A DNA stretch of 64,000 nucleotides, taken from NCBI RefSeq assembly GCF_016801865.2, contig NC_068937.1:74064813-74128812 (forward strand), in the 5' to 3' direction. The notes under the pieces are model-generated. The model was not told the DNA's origin. It saw nothing but the letters and a program-made list of their open reading frames with translations, and ran no database searches. Below, one piece after another: positions 58,451-64,000 of this stretch (its first letter is position 1; each line of letters starts with the position of its first letter). The position numbers and the translations under genes were made by a program. This DNA comes from Culex pipiens pallens (taxonomy: Eukaryota; Arthropoda; Insecta; Diptera; Culicidae).

Positions 58451-59236
58451 CAATGCACTGTTTACAAAAAGAAATAGTCAGAAGAAGTTTTTTTAATGTC
58501 GAAAACTGTCATATGAAAACATAATAGAGCTATGAAAACAAGTGGTATATCGGTGTTTTTTTTTTTTTTTTGAAAATATATAAGTGTACAAGAGTCTAAT
58601 TAATTTATATGAAATGGATTGTTTTGTTTGATTTGGGGCTAACATTAATAAGCATGAGTACCATAAACCAGATGACTTTGATTGAAGATGATTTTGCAAA
58701 ACGAAAAAAGCGTTAATCATACAGCTAGTGTAATCGTCTATTTGATATGCTAAATTGCATATTTTTAAATTCCTTTTTATTTTGGCCAATTCTAGATTAC
58801 TTTTTCAGAACCACCAATGCACCATGGACAGTTGAAAAAAAGCGAGAATTACAATTTGCGTGAAGTTTTTCTAAATGGTAGTTTTAAGGTTAATATCTCA
58901 AAAATTAACACCATGAATGTTTTCAATTAAGACCCATTATCTTTTTAAAAAAAAACGGGAATTGACATGTTTTGAATATCCAATTGATAAAAAGTGATAT
59001 GTTCACATAACAATATTGTTTAACATACCTTGTAAATGATCTCTAAATCCATCCAATCAATTCCCTATGATGAATACTATGATATGATGATGGTTGTCCA
59101 GAAATTGCTGTCCTGTGAAAGAGAAGAGAACACAAAATATCAATTCTTAAATGAAAATGTAAATCATTTTTGTAAAGATACTCCACCTTTACAATAATTA
59201 TTAAATGTAACTTCTACAAAATGAAAGCAAACAATA
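58451..59236 (-). repeat. Segment B', inverted partner of 46,760-45,935
   Basis: Read on minus: donor-like CAGATAAGTATTG (about 59,240), intron-like AT-rich DNA, acceptor-like TTTCACAG (about 59,113), then an 83-base exon-like stretch ending CAAGGTATGTTAAAC (about 59,030). Similar positions occur in the plus-strand module at 54.3-54.6 kb. Confidence 0.6.
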
Positions 59237-60225
59237 CTTATCTGAATAAAAACGAGAATTCCGTTGTCGAAATGACCGGATTTGTCCAATGCAAATGATG
59301 GCTACCGGAACGATGGAGGTCCCAAAATCTTCCGGTGGAAGATGGTGCTGCTAAATAGGTAGGACCCGCCCCGCTGGAGACAGTTACAAAACGCAGCTGC
59401 TTATTAGATTGCACCGTTTTGCCTCCACCTCCTCCTTCAGAGGTTGAAAAAAAATGTGAACCGGGCTTTTGACGGTGGGGACAAGCTGCAGCAGAACAAA
59501 AACTTTGGGGGCTGCGATAAATAAATAATACCTTGCGACTGCAAAGCTCCTCTTCCGTGAGATGCATCTGTCAACAGGCAAAACTAGCACCGTCTGCCAC
59601 AGGAAGAATCGGGAGATTGTAGAGCTTCCGTAGAGCTGAACGATGGTGACCATACCGGCAACGAGGATTCTTCTTCTGACTTCTTCTGTGACAGGTGCAA
59701 AAGTCGATCGCGTAAAAACCTCCTCCAAATTCTTTTGCAAACCACATCCACCACATAAACAAACTAATACACACGCAATTACCGACATAAAACACATAAA
59801 CAAAAATAGCACAGCCTGCCGGGTTCACTCCGCACCGAATTGAAGCCTCAGTTTCCATCGGTGGCCCACTCTGGCGGTGGTGAATCTACTTAGTTTTCCT
59901 TCTTCTAATGCACCAAAATGGTGACGCAAAAACACACAAGGTTCTCGCTACAAATCGTTCTTTTCCGCGGTAAAACGACAACTTCCACTTTCCCCTCACT
60001 CACTACACATAAACAAACACAAATACATACGACTATCTACACATAATGCACCAAAAATGCACATTTTCCCGATTTACGAAACGAAAAAGCACAGCACCGG
60101 TTTGTTTTGATTCCTGTTTTGACATTTCGCCGTGTGTGCGAGTGTAAGCAGCAAGTGGTAGAAAAGCGAAAAGAGAGAGAGAGAGAGCGTGCACGCACAG
60201 TGAAAGCGAACTGTGAAAAAACATT
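59237..60225 (-). promoter_or_regulatory. Promoter and 5'-exon-like module, minus strand
   Basis: On minus it opens with a (CT)n tract (60,172-60,190) and runs through TTTTGGTGCATTATGTG and other leader-like DNA into a region with open frames (59,812-59,384, 142 codons; 59,858-59,571, 95 codons) that show no recognisable domain. It ends at the TTTTTATTCAG junction at 59,240. From CAGCACCATC (about 59,346) onward it equals segment B. A possible gene start or non-coding RNA start carried within repeated DNA. Confidence 0.4.
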
Positions 60226-60424
60226 GCGTATAAATTGAATTAATTATCAAAATTGATTTTTAAATTAAATCGATTAATGTATTGAGTTTTTGCCATTATT
60301 ATTCATTTTATATGCATGCCACAAAACTCAGATACAATGTGTATATTTTAAGGGATACCAGTTTTATGTATTTTTTGAAGGTTTTGTTAATAACTTTCAA
60401 TCAATCTGTTATTAAAATGATGTA
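60226..60424. other. AT-rich spacer
   Basis: Nothing recognised. Confidence 0.3.
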
Positions 60425-60642
60425 CACAGAAAAAAAAAGTTGAATTTTGGAATGTTGAAAATTTGGTAGGTTGAATATTACCTTTTTTTACTAATACTTC
60501 ATAAAAAAATGTTCAAAAATGTGAACCTGATGAATATTCATCAAAAACTGATTAAAATTCATCATTTTCTGGGGTAAAATTGTTTTGCCACAAAATCTGT
60601 CACCATTTCCTGATGAATATTACCATAATTTTTTTTTCTGTG
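60425..60642. mobile_element. 218-bp MITE with CACAGAAAA ends
   Basis: Begins CACAGAAAAAAAAA and ends TTTTTTTTTCTGTG, with related but imperfect subterminal words (TGATGAATATT at two sites). CACAG-type ends are common in hAT-like MITEs. No clear TSD was read. Confidence 0.55.
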
Positions 60643-60812
60643 AACTGAAAGTCAACAATATTTTTAAATGTAAAAAATATTTAAAGAAATTCATTAAATA
60701 TTTAAATAAAATTTCACTTTATTTGATAATGCAAGTTACATAGATCATCAGTTTTTCAATGTAATATTAACAACTTTTTGTTGGAAAAAATTACATTGAC
60801 TTTAACATAATC

Positions 60813-62975
60813 TACACTAAATCCCCCAAATACGCTCCCCCCGATTGCGCCTCCCCCGTTTTGCGCCCCCGAATTGCGCTCAAACCCCGAAATAACGCTC
60901 CCCCCAAATAACGCTCTAATTGGCGCAAATCGGGGGAGCGTTATTGCGGGGTTTTGGCGTAAAATGGGGTTTTCTATTTTAATGTACTTTATTAACATAT
61001 AAATGAAATATTTATATAAGGGGTCATCCACAAAACACGGGTAAGGGACCATCCACAAATCTGGGTATCCAAGAACTCCCGGAAGTCATGCCCTAGATAT
61101 CTACTTGATCAACGGGGGTCTATATGGGTGAACTAACCATCGGTATAGCTTCAGGTAGCTTCAGTGAACCACGATGGACACCCTTCACCATGTTGGATTG
61201 TTATGGGTCCTCCAGGAACTTCCGGAAGTTATGACCTGATGATCTACCTGATCAACGGGGGTATATATGGGAGTATTAACCATCGGTATAGCTTCCGGTA
61301 GCTTCAGTAAACCACGATGGATATTCTGGGTAACGTTGGATTGTTATGGGTCCTCCAGGAACTCCCGGGAGTTATGACCTGATGATCGACCTGATCAACG
61401 GGGGTTTATATGGGTGTATTAACCATCGGTATAGCTTCAGGTAGCTTCAGTGTACCACGATGGATATTCTGGGGTACGTTGGATTGTTATGGGTCCTCCA
61501 GGAACTCCCGGGAGTTATGACCTGATGATCAACCTGATCAACGGGGGTCCATATGGGTGAACTAACCATCGGTATAGCTTCCGGTAGCTTCAGTGAACCA
61601 CGATGGATATTCTGGGTTACGTTGGATTGTTATGGGTCCTCCAGGAACTCCCGGGAGTTATGACCTGATGATCTACCTGATCAACGGGGGTTTATATGGG
61701 TGTATTAACCATCGGTATAGCTTCAGGTAGCTTCAGTGAACCACCATGGGTATTCTGGGGGTACGTTGGATTGTTATGGATCCTCCAGGAACTCCCGGGA
61801 GTTATGATCTGATGATCTACCTGATCAACAGGGGTCTATATGGGTGTATTAATCATCGGTATAGCTTCAGGTAGCTACACTGAACCATGATGGATGCTCT
61901 AGAGTTCGTTGAATTGTTATAAGTCATCCAGGAATTCCTGGAAGTGGTGACCAGATGATCTACTTGTTCGACGGGGGTCTACATGGGTGTATTACCATCG
62001 GTATAGCTTAAGGTAACTTTAGTGGACAACGATGTATACTCTGCAGCTTTTTGGAATGTTTAGGGTTTTCCAGAAATTCAGGAAGTCATGGCCTGGGTGT
62101 CTACTTAAACCAGGCCATGACTTAAGGGAGTTCGGGATGACCTAGAACAATTCAACATGGCGCAGGGTATCCATCGTGGTTCACTGAAGCTACCTGAAGC
62201 TATACCGATGGTTAATACACCCGTATAAACCCCCGTTGATCAGGTAGATCATCAGGTCATAACTTCCGGGAGATCCTGGAGGACCCATAACAATCCAACA
62301 TGGCGAAGGGTGTCCATCGTGGTTCACTGAAGCTACCTGAAGCTATACCGATGGTTAATACACCCGTATAAACCCCCGTTGATCAGGTAGATCATCAGGT
62401 CATAACTTCCGGAAGTTCCTGGAGGACCCATAACAATCCAACATGGCGAAGGGTGTCCATCGTGGTTCACTGAAGCTACCTGAAGCTATACCGATGGTTA
62501 ATACACCCGTATAAACCCCCGTTGATCAGGTAGATCATCAGGTCATAACTTCCGGAAGTTCCTGGAGGACCCATAACAATCCAACATGGCGAAGGGTGTC
62601 CATCGTGGTTCACTGAAGATACCTGAAGCTATACCGATGGTTAGTTCACCCATATAGACCCCCGTTGATCAAGTAGATATCTAGGGCATGACTTCCGGGA
62701 GTTCTTGGATACCCAGATTTGTGGATGGTCCCTTACCCGTGTTTTGTGGATGACCCCTTATATAAATATTTCATTTGTATATAAATAAAGTACATTAAAA
62801 AAGAAAACCCCATTTTACGCCAAAACCCCGCAATAACGCTCCCCCGATTTGCGCTCAAACCCCGAAATAACGCTCCCCCCGTTTGCGCTCAAACCCCGAA
62901 ATAACGCTCCCCCGAATTGCGCTCTCCCCCGGTGTGCGCCCCCCCAAAAAGAGCGCATATGGGGGATTTAGTGTA
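60813..62975. mobile_element. 2.16-kb palindromic TIR element, TA target, with internal arrays
   Basis: The ends are TA-CACTAAATCCCCCAAA and its complement GGGGGATTTAGTG-TA. Subterminal GC-rich blocks repeat GCTCCCCC and AATAACGCTC words. Inside are a forward array (61,060-62,090) and an inverted array (62,100-62,690) of a 143-bp unit. The undisturbed right arm of the host fold-back (63,971-63,978) shows the empty site with a single TA. No transposase. Confidence 0.9.
61060..62690. repeat. Head-to-head arrays of a 143-bp unit
   Basis: ATCAACGGGG recurs at 61,108, 61,251, 61,394, 61,537 and 61,680, an exact 143-bp period. On the inverted side GTTGATCAGG recurs at 62,235, 62,378 and 62,521. 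Copies near the axis (62,090) are the most diverged. Confidence 0.95.
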
Positions 62976-63368
62976 CTTCTAAAAAAATCAATTTATAAAC
63001 TTAAAAACGATTCATACCCAAATTCTTTAAAACACTGAAATAATAAAAGCAAATCAAATATTGAAGAAAGGTGATGTTCTTTCTTCAGTTGAATTATTCG
63101 CACAAAACCCAAATCTTTCTTTGAATAAAACAGTTTCTAAAGGTACTCCTCATCTCAGTTTAGGACAACTACTATACCAATAAAATACTGCAACAACGTG
63201 AAATTTAAAAAAAAAACTCTTTACGAGAACGTCTTTAAAAAATATTAAAACAATAATTCGCACAAAATATTCTAGAAAAAGATTTTCGAAGCCATCTGTG
63301 ATCAATATATCTTGGTGTTTCAATTAAATTAATATAAAATTTATGACTACATTGATTTGGTTTGAAAA

Positions 63369-63585
<217 letters not shown>

Positions 63586-64000
63586 CAAACCAAATCAATG
63601 TAGTCATAAATTTTATATTAATTTAATTGAAACACCAAGATATATTGATCACAGATGGCTTCGAAAATCTTTTTCTAGAATATTTTGTGCGAATTATTGT
63701 TTTAATATTTTTTAAAGACGTTCTCGTAAAGAGTTTTTTTTTTAAATTTCACGTTGTTGCAGTATTTTATTGGTATAGTAGTTGTCCTAAACTGAGATGA
63801 GGAGTACCTTTAGAAACTGTTTTATTCAAAGAAAGATTTGGGTTTTGTGCGAATAATTCAACTGAAGAAAGAACATCACCTTTCTTCAATATTTGATTTG
63901 CTTTTATTATTTCAGTGTTTTAAAGAATTTGGGCATGAATCGTTTTTAAGTTTATAAATTGATTTTTTTAGAAGTAGATTATGTTAAAGTCAATGTAATT

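Noticed and set aside
61060..62690. CRISPR array
   Set aside because: Units of 143 bp are repeated whole without unique spacers, and the context is eukaryotic.

Overview
The window is insect nuclear DNA, most likely from a culicine mosquito, with Culex as my best guess. The evidence is a Juan-like Jockey LINE, an L1-superfamily LINE, tRNA-derived SINEs, a Ty1/copia remnant, many TA-, TTAA- and 8-9-bp-TSD MITEs, and remnants of two insect housekeeping genes. I see no intact host protein-coding gene. The DNA is AT-rich and is mostly nested transposons, many non-autonomous and built as long inverted repeats.

Layout. 0-5 kb: AT-rich DNA, broken coding remnants I cannot name, one MITE (3.85 kb) and one 0.58-kb fold-back (4.25 kb). 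5.0-11.9 kb: two fused fold-back elements, E1 and E2, whose arms are arrays of a 139-140-bp unit; E2 carries an exact solo LTR. 12.1-14.9 kb: a diverged relative, E3, with about 17 copies of a 141-bp unit flanked by ~70-bp direct repeats. 15-25 kb: remnants of condensin subunit Cap-D2 and DNA ligase I, and several unrecognised broken exons. 25.0-26.1 kb: a copia LTR and an internally deleted gag-protease ORF. 26.1-32.3 kb: the Juan-like LINE, split by a 2.2-kb terminal-inverted-repeat element with a 157-bp array and by a 219-bp MITE. 32.3-44.2 kb: a second fused pair of fold-back elements (FB1, FB2) holding a retroposon, a MITE within that retroposon, and two copies of a palindromic MITE. 44.2-59.3 kb: inverted duplicated segments around the L1-superfamily LINE, itself hit by a SINE and a 79-bp TTAA mini-MITE, plus a 1.6-kb retroposon with a 23-bp TSD. 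53.2-54.6 and 59.2-60.2 kb: related promoter/5'-exon-like modules. 60.8-64 kb: a MITE with a 143-bp array inside one arm of a very young fold-back centred on an (AT)n tract.

How it works together. The machinery is that of mobile DNA: LINE reverse transcriptases that could mobilise the SINEs and retroposons, and short non-autonomous DNA elements needing transposases encoded elsewhere. Many insertions can be read exactly, because target duplications or an unoccupied second copy of the target lie in the same window, which gives a partial order of events. The most unusual feature is a shared design: unrelated inverted-repeat elements each carry internal tandem arrays of about 139-157 bp, and two families occur as fused pairs that have lost both inner termini.
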